Below are positions 25,226 to 32,775 of a DNA stretch of 32,775 nucleotides, piece after piece. Positions within the stretch are counted from its first letter, which is position 1, and every line of letters begins with the position of its first letter. Under the pieces are notes generated by a model. That model saw only the letters and a program-made list of their open reading frames with translations, searched no databases and was not told the origin of the DNA. This DNA is from Verrucomicrobiota bacterium (GTDB lineage: Bacteria; Verrucomicrobiota; Verrucomicrobiia; Chthoniobacterales; JACTMZ01), in the NCBI GenBank assembly GCA_014584375.1, contig JACTMZ010000076.1, positions 8,591-41,365 of the forward strand. The letters run 5' to 3'. Made by a program: the position numbers and the translations under genes.

Positions 25226-26362
25226 ATGAGAACAGCCCTCATCTTCGCAGTGCTGTTGGCGTGCGTCTGCTTCGGCGGCTGCAAAAGACATGAATCCGCC
25301 AAAAACGCACGGGAAATTGTCATTGGCGAATTCACATCCCTCACCGGTGCCACCGCAAATTTCGGGCAGTCCTCCAACAAGGGAACCCGAATGGCCATTG
25401 ACGAAATCAACGCGGCGGGCGGGCTGCTTGGAAAACCCGTGCGGCTGATCACCGAGGACGATCAATCCAAGGCCGGTGAACCAGCCATTGTCGTTCGCAA
25501 GCTGATTTCCCGAGACAACATCATCGCCTTGCTGGGCGAAGCCGCCTCCTCCCGTTCGTTGGAAGCCGCACCGATCGCCCAGCAAAACAAAGTGCCAATG
25601 ATTTCCCCCGCCTCGACAAACCCCAAGGTCACCGAAGTCGGCGATTACATCTTCCGAATCTGCTTCATTGATCCCTTCCAAGGAACCGTTTTGGCAAAAT
25701 TCGCCCTCGGGCGCGGATGGAACAACGTCGCCATTCTCACCGACAGCAAGCAGGATTACGCAGTCGGACTCAGCGAGTTTTTCAAAAAATACTTCGTCAA
25801 TAACGGCGGAACAATTGTCAGCGAACAAAACTACAGCTCGGGCGACAAGGACTTTAAGGCTCAACTCACCTCGATCTCCGCATCAAATCCCCAGGCGATT
25901 CTTGTGTCAGGCTACTACACCGAGGCGGGATTGATTGCCCGACAGGCGCGGGAACTCGGACTGAATGTCCCCCTGCTCGGCGGCGATGGATGGGACTCAC
26001 CCTCGCTCGTTGATGTGGCCGGCCCCGCCATGGAGGGAAATTTTTTCTCAAATCATTTCTCCGCCGAGGATCAATCGCCCATTATCCAAAATTTTATTCG
26101 CAAATTTAAGGAAAAGTACAACGAGTCTCCCGACGCCCTCGCAGCCCTCGGCTATGACTCGGCCATGATTTTGGCCGACGCCATCAAGCGGGCGGGCTCC
26201 ACCGATCCCGAACCGCTGCGGGACGCCATCGCCTCCACAAAGAATTTTCCCGCCGTCACCGGAACAATCACCCTCGATGAAAAGCGCAACGCCAGCAAAC
26301 CGGCTGTGATTCTTACGATCAAGGACGGTGAGTTCCGCTACGTCGAAACCATTTCACCCTGA
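25226..26362 (+). CDS. livK: Branched-chain amino-acid-type ABC transporter, substrate-binding lipoprotein
   Basis: The 378-aa protein has a lipoprotein signal peptide (MRTALIFAVLLACVCFGGC, acylated Cys probably residue 19). A periplasmic-binding-protein fold of the Leu/Ile/Val type follows: 'EFTSLTGATANFGQSSNKG', 'MAIDEINAAGGLLGKPV', 'LLGEAASSRSLEAAPIA', 'VPMISPASTNP'. It captures amino acids or related compounds for the permease encoded downstream. Ligand specificity cannot be read with confidence; amides, urea and aromatic compounds are alternatives in this family. It is the first gene of a five-gene operon. Confidence 0.9.
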   Translation: MRTALIFAVLLACVCFGGCKRHESAKNAREIVIGEFTSLTGATANFGQSSNKGTRMAIDEINAAGGLLGKPVRLITEDDQSKAGEPAIVVRKLISRDNIIALLGEAASSRSLEAAPIAQQNKVPMISPASTNPKVTEVGDYIFRICFIDPFQGTVLAKFALGRGWNNVAILTDSKQDYAVGLSEFFKKYFVNNGGTIVSEQNYSSGDKDFKAQLTSISASNPQAILVSGYYTEAGLIARQARELGLNVPLLGGDGWDSPSLVDVAGPAMEGNFFSNHFSAEDQSPIIQNFIRKFKEKYNESPDALAALGYDSAMILADAIKRAGSTDPEPLRDAIASTKNFPAVTGTITLDEKRNASKPAVILTIKDGEFRYVETISP

Positions 26363-26368
26363 CCGATC

Positions 26369-27298
26369 GTGAGCTGGGAAAATCTCGGGCAACAACTCGT
26401 CAACGGGCTTTCGCTTGGCTCCATCTACGCCCTGATCGCCCTCGGCTACACGATGGTTTACGGGATTTTGCGCTTCATCAATTTCGCCCACGGCGACGTG
26501 TTCATGATTGGCGCCTTCGCCGGACTCTACTTCCACCGCTGGCTCTCGCCATTTCTTGCGGGACTGCCCAATCTGCTTTCCGCCCTGATCATTTTGTTTT
26601 GCTCCATGGCGGTGTGCTCTCTGCTCGGAGTGATCATCGAAAAATGCGCCTACAAACCACTGCGAAAAAAAGGCCGCCTCATCATGCTCATCACCGCCAT
26701 CGGCGTCTCGCTCTTCCTCGCTTACACGGCGCAACTCGCCTTCGGCGCCACACCGAGGGGATTTCCGCCGCTTATTGATGTCCACACATTCGGCGGAGGC
26801 TCAACACCCGCTGTCACCTCCGTGCAAATCATTGTTCTGGGCGTCACGGTTGCCCTGCTGTTGGGACTGCGCTTCATCGTGATGAACACCCGCACAGGAC
26901 TGGCCATGCACGCCCTGTCCCTCAATCCCACCGCAGCCGCCCTGATGGGGGTAAATGCCGACAGCGCCATTTCGTTCACCTTTGCGCTGGGATCCGCGAT
27001 GGCGGGTGCCGCCGGAGTTTTCTATGCGCTGTTTTATCCGGCCATTGACCCGTTCATGGGCCTTACGCCAGGCATCAAGGCATTCGTCGCCGCCGTGCTC
27101 GGCGGCATCGGCAACATCCCCGGCGCCGCACTCGGCGGTGTTCTGCTCGGAGTCATCGAAACATTCGTCGTCGCCTACAGCCCAAACATTGGAGTCTCCT
27201 CCGGATACCGCGATGCGGTCGCCTTTGTCATTCTCATCCTCATCCTGCTCTTCAAACCCTCCGGACTCCTCGGAAAACCGGAAAACGAAAAGGTCTGA
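26369..27298 (+). CDS. livH: Branched-chain amino-acid-type ABC transporter permease LivH
   Basis: The 309-aa inner-membrane permease starts at a GTG 6 nt after the livK stop. 'QQLVNGLSLGSIYALIALGY', 'MVYGILRFINFAHGDVFMIGAF' (split) and 'ALSLNPTAAALMGVNADSAI' are typical LivH segments. The last is the coupling helix that meets the ATPases. It forms the transmembrane channel with LivM. The stop and the livM start share one base (TGATG), so translation is coupled. Confidence 0.93.
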   Translation: MSWENLGQQLVNGLSLGSIYALIALGYTMVYGILRFINFAHGDVFMIGAFAGLYFHRWLSPFLAGLPNLLSALIILFCSMAVCSLLGVIIEKCAYKPLRKKGRLIMLITAIGVSLFLAYTAQLAFGATPRGFPPLIDVHTFGGGSTPAVTSVQIIVLGVTVALLLGLRFIVMNTRTGLAMHALSLNPTAAALMGVNADSAISFTFALGSAMAGAAGVFYALFYPAIDPFMGLTPGIKAFVAAVLGGIGNIPGAALGGVLLGVIETFVVAYSPNIGVSSGYRDAVAFVILILILLFKPSGLLGKPENEKV

Positions 27299-28269
27299 TG
27301 AAATTTTCCAAACTCCGACCGCTCCATTATCTGCTGCTCGCAGCAGCGGCGAGCCTTGCTGTTTCGCTTTTCTCCGATCAGCTCGACCCGTACTTCCTGC
27401 AAGTCCTCATTCTCATCGGCATCAACATCATTCTCGCAGTCAGCCTGAACCTCGTAATGGGACACACCGGGCAGTTCTCACTCGGCCATGCCGGATTCAT
27501 GGCCGTGGGCGCCTATGCCTCCGCTTCGCTGACGCTCTTTGCCGGGCCCGCCGTTTTAAGTTCGCTTGGGGGCGGTGTTGTGGGAACCACCCTCCTTTTT
27601 GCCGCAGCCCTGGCGCTCGGGGGCGCTGCGGCAGGAGTCGCGGGTCTGCTGGTGGGCATTCCGTCTCTGCGGCTGCGCGGGGACTACCTCGCAATCGTCA
27701 CCCTCGGCTTCGCCGAAATTATCCGGGTCATATTGCAAAACACCGAAGCCGTCGGCGGAGCACGCGGATTGTCCGGCATCCCGCAATACACCGATTTCTT
27801 TTGGACCTACACCCTCGTCGCCCTGACAATCTGCGTGATCGCCAGCCTAATCAATTCCACCTACGGACGCGGATTTCTCGCAGTACGCGACGATGAAATC
27901 GCCGCCGAGGCCATGGGAATCAACACGACAAAATACAAGGTCATTGCCTTCGTCATCAGCGCATTTTTTGCCGGTATCGCGGGAGCCCTTTACGCCCACG
28001 CCTACATGTACATCAATCCGGAAGGCTTCAATTTTCTTAAATCCATTGATGCCGTCATCATGGTCATCCTTGGCGGCATGGGCAGCACTCTCGGCGTTGC
28101 GGCCGCAGCAGTGCTAATCACGACGCTCAATGAATTTCTCCGCGAATTCGAAGCCTTTCGCATGGTTGTTTTCGCCCTTCTCCTCATCATCATGATGATC
28201 CTTCGCCCGCAGGGGCTGTTTGGAAATTTTCGCGGATTCCGCCGCAAACGTCCCGCCGTCAATTCATGA
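27298..28269 (+). CDS. livM: Branched-chain amino-acid-type ABC transporter permease LivM
   Basis: The 323-aa membrane protein matches LivM: 'NLVMGHTGQFSLGHAGFMAV', 'GLLVGIPSLRLRGDYLAIVT', 'LGFAEIIRVILQN', and the coupling-helix region 'AVRDDEIAAEAMGINTTKYK'. It pairs with LivH. The stop overlaps the livG ATG by 4 nt (ATGA). The C-terminus 'ILRPQGLFGNFRGFRRKR' ends in a basic tail, as in many LivM proteins. Confidence 0.93.
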   Translation: MKFSKLRPLHYLLLAAAASLAVSLFSDQLDPYFLQVLILIGINIILAVSLNLVMGHTGQFSLGHAGFMAVGAYASASLTLFAGPAVLSSLGGGVVGTTLLFAAALALGGAAAGVAGLLVGIPSLRLRGDYLAIVTLGFAEIIRVILQNTEAVGGARGLSGIPQYTDFFWTYTLVALTICVIASLINSTYGRGFLAVRDDEIAAEAMGINTTKYKVIAFVISAFFAGIAGALYAHAYMYINPEGFNFLKSIDAVIMVILGGMGSTLGVAAAAVLITTLNEFLREFEAFRMVVFALLLIIMMILRPQGLFGNFRGFRRKRPAVNS

Positions 28270-29042
28270 ACACTCTCCTGCGGCTCGAACAGGTCACCGC
28301 CCAATTCGGCGGACTGAAAGCCGTCTCCGATTTGAATTTCTCGATCCATGCGGAGGAAATGGTCGGCCTCATCGGCCCGAACGGCGCGGGAAAAACCACC
28401 GTCTTCAATCTCATCACCGGCGTCTGCCGCCCAACATCCGGCTCCATTGTTTTTGACGGACATTCCGTCGCGGGCCGCCGCGTGTATAAAATCACTTCCC
28501 GGGGCATCGCCCGCACATTTCAAAACATCCGCCTCTTCGGCTCCCTCACCGTCTTTGACAATGTGCGCGCCGCGCTGAACATGAGCATCAAACACGGCCT
28601 TGCCCATGCCCTGATGCGAAACAAAAGCTTTCTGACGGAGGAAAAGGAAATCGCCGCACGAGTCATGGAGCTGCTCGATATTTTCCATCTTGCCACGGAG
28701 GCTGACAAGGCCGCCACAAGCCTCCCCTACGGCGCACAGCGACGCCTTGAAATTGTTCGCGCGCTCGCCACAGGCCCAAAACTCCTTCTCCTCGACGAAC
28801 CGGCCGCCGGCATGAATCCGAGCGAGAAGATCGAACTGATGAATCTCATTCGCTTCATTCAGGAAAAATTTCGCATCGCAACCCTTCTCGTCGAGCACGA
28901 CATGAAAGTCGTCATGGGCATTTGTCATCGCATCGCCGTCCTCGACCACGGCGTTAAAATTGCGGAAGGCACCCCCGACGAAATCCGGCGCGACCCAAAT
29001 GTCATCGAAGCTTATCTTGGGAAGGAGGGTGCCCGTGCTTGA
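28266..29042 (+). CDS. livG: Branched-chain amino-acid-type ABC transporter ATPase LivG
   Basis: The 258-aa ATPase has Walker A GPNGAGKT (residues 37-44), the LivG-type signature 'SLPYGAQRRLEIVRALA' in place of LSGGQ, and Walker B 'LLLLDEPAAGMNPSE'. 'GIARTFQNIRLFGSLTVFDN' is the Q-loop region. It powers transport together with LivF. Its end overlaps the livF start by 8 nt. Confidence 0.93.
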   Translation: MNTLLRLEQVTAQFGGLKAVSDLNFSIHAEEMVGLIGPNGAGKTTVFNLITGVCRPTSGSIVFDGHSVAGRRVYKITSRGIARTFQNIRLFGSLTVFDNVRAALNMSIKHGLAHALMRNKSFLTEEKEIAARVMELLDIFHLATEADKAATSLPYGAQRRLEIVRALATGPKLLLLDEPAAGMNPSEKIELMNLIRFIQEKFRIATLLVEHDMKVVMGICHRIAVLDHGVKIAEGTPDEIRRDPNVIEAYLGKEGARA

Positions 29043-29745
29043 ACTCAATGACATCCGCGTAAACTACGGTGCCATCGCCGCGCTGCACGGTGTCACCCTG
29101 CGGGTTCCCAAAGGAAAAATCGTCACTCTCATCGGTGCCAACGGCGCCGGCAAATCCACCACACTCCGGGCCGTTTCCGGCCTCGTCAATGTTCGCTCCG
29201 GTTCCATCATCTTCGGCGGCGCCCCAATCACCAATCTGCCGCCGCACCACATCGCCGCACTCGGCATCGCTCACGTTCCGGAAGGACGCATGATTTTTTC
29301 CAATCTTACCGTCATGGAAAACCTGCGCATGGGCGCCTATCTCCGAAAGGACAAAGGAAATTTCCCCGGCGACATGGATTACATTTTTAGTCTTTTCCCA
29401 AGACTTGGGGAACGCCTTCGGCAATCCGCTGGAACGCTCAGCGGCGGCGAGCAGCAAATGCTGGCCATCGGACGCGCCCTCATGAGCAAACCCAAATGCC
29501 TCATACTGGACGAGCCCTCCCTCGGCATCGCCCCCATTTTGGTGCAGGCCATCTTCGAAAAAATCGTCGAAATCAATCGAACAACCGGTGTCACAACCCT
29601 GCTTGTCGAACAAAACGCCAGCATCGCGCTCGAAATCTCCCACTACGGATACGTCCTGGAAACAGGAAAAATCACCCTCCAAAACGAATCCACCGCCCTC
29701 CTCAAAAACAGCGAAGTCCGCACCGCCTACCTCGGTGCAGAATAA
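29035..29745 (+). CDS. livF: Branched-chain amino-acid-type ABC transporter ATPase LivF
   Basis: The 236-aa ATPase has Walker A GANGAGKS, signature LSGGEQQMLAIGRAL, and Walker B 'CLILDEPSLGIAP'. The frame extends upstream within livG, but the GTG at 29035 follows a strong Shine-Dalgarno sequence (AAGGAGGGT, 29022-29030) at ideal distance and yields the family start 'LELNDIRVNYGAIAALHGV'. It is the last gene of the liv operon. No clear terminator follows; the AAAAATTTTT at 29758-29767 is only suggestive. Confidence 0.92.
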   Translation: MLELNDIRVNYGAIAALHGVTLRVPKGKIVTLIGANGAGKSTTLRAVSGLVNVRSGSIIFGGAPITNLPPHHIAALGIAHVPEGRMIFSNLTVMENLRMGAYLRKDKGNFPGDMDYIFSLFPRLGERLRQSAGTLSGGEQQMLAIGRALMSKPKCLILDEPSLGIAPILVQAIFEKIVEINRTTGVTTLLVEQNASIALEISHYGYVLETGKITLQNESTALLKNSEVRTAYLGAE

Positions 29746-29915
29746 ATAAGGGAGTGTAAAAATTTTTCTGTGATATCGCTCTCCCTGCTTTGAACGCCCC
29801 TTCCGGAGGCGGCAGAGTGAAGGAAGGCGAGCGAAACGAACCGAAGCGTCACACGGCCACCGGAAGAGACGCGCGCAAAGTTCGCTGAGGGCAGGAGACC
29901 ACGGAGATACTCACG

Positions 29916-30011
29916 ATGGGGCTGCAACGGCTTTACCTCTCCCCTGTCGAATTTGCTAATCTTGACCCCGATTATTTCACCGTCCTTATTAAGCTGATTC
30001 AAAAATTATGA
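29916..30011 (+). CDS. Possible 31-aa small protein coupled to the next gene
   Basis: The short frame reads MGLQRLYLSPVEFANLDPDY, then FTVLIKLIQKL. Its TGA overlaps the ATG of the next gene by 4 nt (ATGA at 30008-30011), the same coupling used by several real gene pairs in this window. A GGAG lies about 10 nt before the ATG, and an in-frame stop lies 27 nt upstream. It could be a real leader or small protein, the tail of a decayed gene, or chance. I do not recognise it. Confidence 0.35.
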   Translation: MGLQRLYLSPVEFANLDPDYFTVLIKLIQKL

Positions 30012-30271
30012 AAGATCACGCCTACATAGACTACGAGCTGGACGGCAAACGCTACCGTTGGGCTGGGGCTCTTGACTTCTACGAAGGAATCCCTTCGCTC
30101 GAAGCTGCCGTGGACTCGCTCATAGACGAAGGATGCCAAGGGAAAAATCCGAACTTTAAACTACCCGAAGATGCCATCCTGCGGGCAGGCGGACGCATTT
30201 TGGAAATCCACAGCATAAGGCCCGACGGAAGCATCGAAGCCGAAGACCTGCCAGACCTTTACATCCCCTGA
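30008..30271 (+). CDS. Hypothetical protein, 87 aa
   Basis: This small acidic protein (start MKDHAYIDYELDGKRYRWAG) has no signal peptide or membrane segment. It has alternating hydrophobic and charged residues and the look of a compact beta-alpha domain. I do not recognise the family. It lies 5 nt before another small gene and is coupled to a possible small ORF upstream, forming a mini-operon in the accessory zone after the liv genes. Codon use looks like real coding sequence. Confidence 0.55.
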   Translation: MKDHAYIDYELDGKRYRWAGALDFYEGIPSLEAAVDSLIDEGCQGKNPNFKLPEDAILRAGGRILEIHSIRPDGSIEAEDLPDLYIP

Positions 30272-30276
30272 TCCTT

Positions 30277-30684
30277 ATGACACCGCCAACCATTAACTAC
30301 GTCAAAGAAACCACCTGTGCCTTTCCTGTGCGAAAGCAAAAACTACCCGACGGCCGCTGGGTCGTCATGCTCGGGGAGCCCGTCCACCGCTGTCGCACCA
30401 ACCAAGCCGTCCGGCTAACTGGTATCCCAAGCAAAACACGGCACCGCTTAGCCGACTGTGGCGTATTCGCTACGCCGCCGATCTGGAGGATGGCGATTTG
30501 CAGAAAAAATAGGAGAACGGCGAAACCGGACGCGGATCACGAAGGGTTACCGAACCGCTCCACCGGGTGCGCGGCGCTGTCGTACTTTCAGGCTATCCGT
30601 GCGACCTCTACGACCGCCTATTCGCGGACTGGGAGGAGAGGCGAGCCCTCCGCGGCAGCAGCGCCGACCCTCCACGCGCTCTGA
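30277..30684 (+). CDS. Hypothetical protein, possibly truncated or frameshifted after residue ~60
   Basis: The first ~62 residues look like genuine protein (MTPPTINYVKETTCAFPVRK, then 'RCRTNQAVRLTGIPSKTRHR', which could form a helix-turn-helix). After about 30460 the translation turns into Arg/Pro/Thr-rich sequence typical of a wrong frame, so the gene is probably broken there. It follows the 87-aa gene by 5 nt. A DNA-binding role is a guess from the helix-turn-helix-like segment only. Confidence 0.4.
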   Translation: MTPPTINYVKETTCAFPVRKQKLPDGRWVVMLGEPVHRCRTNQAVRLTGIPSKTRHRLADCGVFATPPIWRMAICRKNRRTAKPDADHEGLPNRSTGCAALSYFQAIRATSTTAYSRTGRRGEPSAAAAPTLHAL

Positions 30685-30782
30685 AAAGTATGGGTTCGGA
30701 TGACCCTTTTCAATTTCGGCGTCAGAACTTTTCCATCAATTATCTCCGAAAAGGGTCTCACTCAATCTTCGGCAACACCACA

Positions 30783-31051
30783 CTACCCCGTGACCCCCGA
30801 TAAATACTGCATCTCCAGCCCTCCGCTCAGTCCAATGTCATCCAGCACCTAGTACAACCCTTTTCCATATTTTTGGCCGGTCATGAGGGCGGCCAGTGTG
30901 GTTTCCTGTCGGGGCAACTCAAACACATTCAACAAAGAACCTGCGCAAGGCCAACCAAGTTGATTCGGATCTTCTGATAACCGTCGCGCAACTCCTCTCC
31001 TCCGAGTGCTCCTCGAGCTTTGCCAAGAATCTGCGGCTGCTCGTCGGTCAT
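30783..31051 (-). pseudogene. Decayed small gene with one frameshift and one internal amber codon
   Basis: From an ATG at 31051 the frame reads MTDEQPQILGKARGALGGEE, then LRDGYQKIRINLVGLAQVL, and stops at 30929. A second frame continues the same style as NVFELPRQETTLAALMTGQK, then YGKGLY, and is cut by a TAG at 30849-30851. It then goes on in frame as VLDDIGLSGGLEMQYLSGVT to a stop at 30783. One missing base near 30935 and one stop mutation explain the pattern, giving an original protein of ~89 aa. I cannot name the family. Confidence 0.5.
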
Positions 31052-31249
31052 GGTTCAGGAACGCTCCTGCATCCTCCAAGGCCGCCCTTGCCAACATTGC
31101 GATAGCCGACTGAATCGCCAATGGATTCAAATCCAAAACCCTCGCCACACGCCTCGATAGGCGCACCCGTGTCGCCGCCAACATCCGCTCCATCTTCAAT
31201 TGCCCCGGTCTCCCTTCTGCTCAGACTCGCCATCAATTACTTCGTGTGA
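31052..31249. other. Accessory DNA without a convincing intact gene
   Basis: A minus-strand frame (31199 downward) reads plausibly for ~45 residues ('RVRLSRRVARVLDLNPLAIQ') before running into the pseudogene in a different frame. It may be the remains of an upstream partner gene, but the support is weak. Confidence 0.3.
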
Positions 31250-31272
31250 TGGCGACCCTAACGGGATTCGAA
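31250..31272 (-). repeat. tRNA 3'-end fragment, candidate integrase attachment site, with a flanking direct repeat
   Basis: On the minus strand this reads as the last part of a tRNA: T-loop TTCGAAT, T-stem 3' side CCCGT, acceptor strand TAGGGTC, discriminator G, CCA. The 5' half is missing: the next bases upstream are not the expected ACGGG. A 10-bp direct repeat ATGGCGACCC occurs at 31249-31258 and 31272-31281. Such fragments are left at one end of elements that integrate into tRNA genes. The intact tRNA should lie at the far end, outside the window to the right. Confidence 0.45.
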
Positions 31273-31380
31273 TGGCGACCCCGCATCGTTGATTTTGCGG
31301 AAGTCTGCGTGTTCATGCGACTTACGACATTACCGCCAGTCGGCCCACAGGCAAGGTTTCGCACGGTTTACGGGCGAAAA

Positions 31381-32103
31381 TTATGATTTTTGCATTACGG
31401 GCGCACTTGGGCCGGTCTCTATCGTCACCGTCGTGCGCCGTTTGATGTCGGCCACAATCCATTTCGGTGCGGCTGCAAACAGAAGCATTTCAGCGTGGTA
31501 TGGCCTCTCCTGCTTTAGGGCTTCCTTGGCCACCTTCTTCATCAAATCACAGTATTCGAAATAGGCGGTTTTGTGCGAGCGGACCGTGAATGATCTTCCC
31601 GAAAGAGTCATCAAGGTATTCGCGTCGATGTCGGCTAACTCTGCGTTTCGTCCAAGGGGTTGCGGAAAGAGATTGGGCTTCTCCGTGTGGCAGAAGAGAA
31701 GCCAGTTGAGGGCAAAGATAACACGGGAGTCGTAGATGGAATAAGTGTCTGCCTTCTTGAACGAGGCAACTTTTGAAAGTGATGAGATCACCCCGAAAAT
31801 CTCCCGCGTCATCTTGCCTTCACAGAGTTGCCGTTCGAATGAATGAATCCGCCTCTGGTTTTCCGGGGTGTCCTTGAACGTCCTGATCCCGCCCCATTTC
31901 TGGATGATCCAAAAGTGAGATTTTCGATCCGTGTCATTTTCAAGAAGCGGAGCGAGATTCTCCTTCAGATAGAAATTCCGGCAGAATGAACCCTCGACGG
32001 TCTCGGGAATAGAAATCGGGCAATCAGGCGGCACATCCCATGAGAAGTGCTCCTCAATCGGCAAAGCTTGAGCGAGTTCAACAATTGCCTGCTCCAAGCT
32101 CAT
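31381..32103 (-). CDS. Unrecognised 240-aa protein in a type I R-M locus
   Basis: The product has 240 aa, starting MSLEQAIVELAQALPIEEHF. It is soluble and mixed-charge with no signal peptide or membrane segment. Recognisable but unassigned segments are 'SHFWIIQKWGGIRTFKDTPE', 'YSIYDSRVIFALNWLLFCH', and 'HAEMLLFAAAPKWIVADIKR'. The ATG overlaps the hsdM fragment's stop by 4 nt (ATGA), so it was co-translated with the type I methylase and is likely an accessory protein of that system. The same frame stays open upstream to 32736, but that part is the hsdM shadow. Confidence 0.7.
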   Translation of the reverse strand: MSLEQAIVELAQALPIEEHFSWDVPPDCPISIPETVEGSFCRNFYLKENLAPLLENDTDRKSHFWIIQKWGGIRTFKDTPENQRRIHSFERQLCEGKMTREIFGVISSLSKVASFKKADTYSIYDSRVIFALNWLLFCHTEKPNLFPQPLGRNAELADIDANTLMTLSGRSFTVRSHKTAYFEYCDLMKKVAKEALKQERPYHAEMLLFAAAPKWIVADIKRRTTVTIETGPSAPVMQKS

Positions 32104-32674
32104 GGCGCTGCTTTTGCGCCTGCCCCGAGGCGGGCGAGGATACCCCGCAATTCCTCGTTCTTGGCGGCGATGAACTCCAGCAACTGCGCCGGGGTACGGG
32201 TGTCTTCGTCCGTTTTGGCGTTGGGATTGATTGCCTTCAGATCGAAGGCGGCATCTTCGACGGCTTGCGCCTTTGCATCGATTTCCCGGATCTCGCGCTC
32301 GGCATCCTTGATGCGTTCCTTCACGGCATCCTGCTTTGCGGTATCGGCCTTCGCGGATTTGAGGCGGTCCAGTTCTTCCTGATCCTTTTTGAGGCGGGCC
32401 TTGGGTTCGTTCGCGGTGGCCCGCAGCGCGTCGGCATCGTGTTTGGCTTTCCGGCGGCGCTCCGCGATGTCCACGGTCCAGCTTCGGTCGCTGTCGCCGC
32501 GTGACGGGAGGAGTTTGAAGAACTCGGCCAGCTTGTCGCGAGTGAACGGGGTCTTCTTGCCGACCTTCACGTCGGACAGGTCGTAATACCAGATGGTCTT
32601 GGTCTGCTGACCTTTGGTGAAGAAAAGGAGGTTGGTCTTCACCCCGGCCCCCGTGGCGCTGAAGACACCGGCGG
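32100..32674 (-). pseudogene. hsdM: Type I restriction-modification DNA methylase HsdM, C-terminal part only
   Basis: About 190 residues correspond to the C-terminal part of HsdM: 'GVFSATGAGVKTNLLFFTKG', 'IWYYDLSDVKVGKKTPFTRD', and 'SDRSWTVDI', then a charged coiled-coil tail ending in '.LLEFIAAKNEELRGILARL'. The AdoMet and NPPF motifs are missing because similarity stops at about 32674, just before GVFS, where unrelated sequence with a transposase start on the opposite strand begins. The gene therefore looks interrupted by an insertion sequence. The N-terminal part might resume beyond the window. Confidence 0.8.
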
Positions 32675-32775
32675 TAAAGTTCCCCCGATTTGATGGACAA
32701 GCAGGGCGCAATACCATCAGAAAGGACTGCAAACATGCCAAAGACACATCCACGCTACGAAAAGGACTTCCGACA
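32675..32775 (+). mobile_element. Left end of an insertion sequence (partial)
   Basis: hsdM similarity ends abruptly at about 32674. The next ~60 nt (starting TAAAGTTCCCCCGATTTGAT) precede a transposase-like start codon with a good ribosome-binding site. The right end, the inverted repeat partner and any target duplication lie outside the window, so the exact boundary is uncertain by a few bases. Confidence 0.55.
32735..32775 (+). CDS. Transposase OrfA-like protein, first 13 codons
   Basis: The ATG at 32735 follows an AGAAAGGA ribosome-binding site (32720-32726 region) by about 8 nt and reads MPKTHPRYEKDFR to the window edge. The 'RYxxxFR' start resembles the helix-turn-helix N-termini of IS3-type OrfA and similar transposase subunits. 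The family call is weak with so few residues. Confidence 0.5.
   Translation, partial: MPKTHPRYEKDFR

Noticed and set aside
28002-29054. 350-codon minus-strand frame opposite livG
   Set aside because: It is a shadow of the livM-livG coding region with no recognisable motifs.
31381-32736. 451-codon minus-strand frame as one long protein
   Set aside because: The first ~210 codons are an out-of-frame reading of hsdM (Arg/Pro/Gly-rich). The real gene starts at 32103.

Overview
The window looks like a chromosomal segment of a GC-rich, Gram-negative-type bacterium with an outer membrane, probably of the PVC group and most likely Verrucomicrobiota. That placement rests on gene content and overall protein character and could not be tested by a search. 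The core genes (miaB, fabI, a glcD-type oxidase, an rsmA-Nudix fusion, ptsI, tsaB, tsaE, cdsA, dxr and a liv transporter) have uniform GC-rich codon use. Two stretches differ: an AT-rich restriction-modification island at about 6.0-7.9 kb, and a decayed accessory zone from about 29.9 kb to the right edge.

Left region (1-11442). A minus-strand operon runs acyl carrier protein, FAD oxidoreductase (broken by a frameshift), an MMPL/RND exporter fused to an LpxL-like acyltransferase, a LolA-like carrier, a FabZ-like dehydratase and a ketosynthase that leaves the window. A second minus-strand operon (PlsC-like acyltransferase, family 2 glycosyltransferase, NodB deacetylase) and a divergent methyltransferase complete a set resembling aryl-polyene/flexirubin-type clusters. 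These clusters build an unusual acyl chain on a carrier protein, attach it to a lipid and export it to the outer membrane. A PmeII-type restriction enzyme and its methyltransferase, followed by a PIN-toxin relic, lie between the two operons.

Middle region (11405-25081). A Kef-type antiporter is divergent from miaB. Then come a fabI-glcD pair, a HerA-like ATPase, a ptsI-rsmA/Nudix operon, a tsaE-tsaB operon, and divergent cdsA-dxr. Several transcription units have a sigma70-like -10 box only 8-10 nt upstream of the start codon and no Shine-Dalgarno sequence, which suggests frequent leaderless transcripts.

Right region (25188-32775). A complete branched-chain amino-acid-type ABC transporter (livKHMGF) forms a tightly overlapping operon. 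After it come small, partly decayed genes, a 23-nt piece matching the 3' end of a tRNA (candidate attachment site), an unrecognised 240-aa protein translationally coupled to the C-terminal part of a type I DNA methylase (hsdM), and the left end of an insertion sequence that appears to have cut hsdM.
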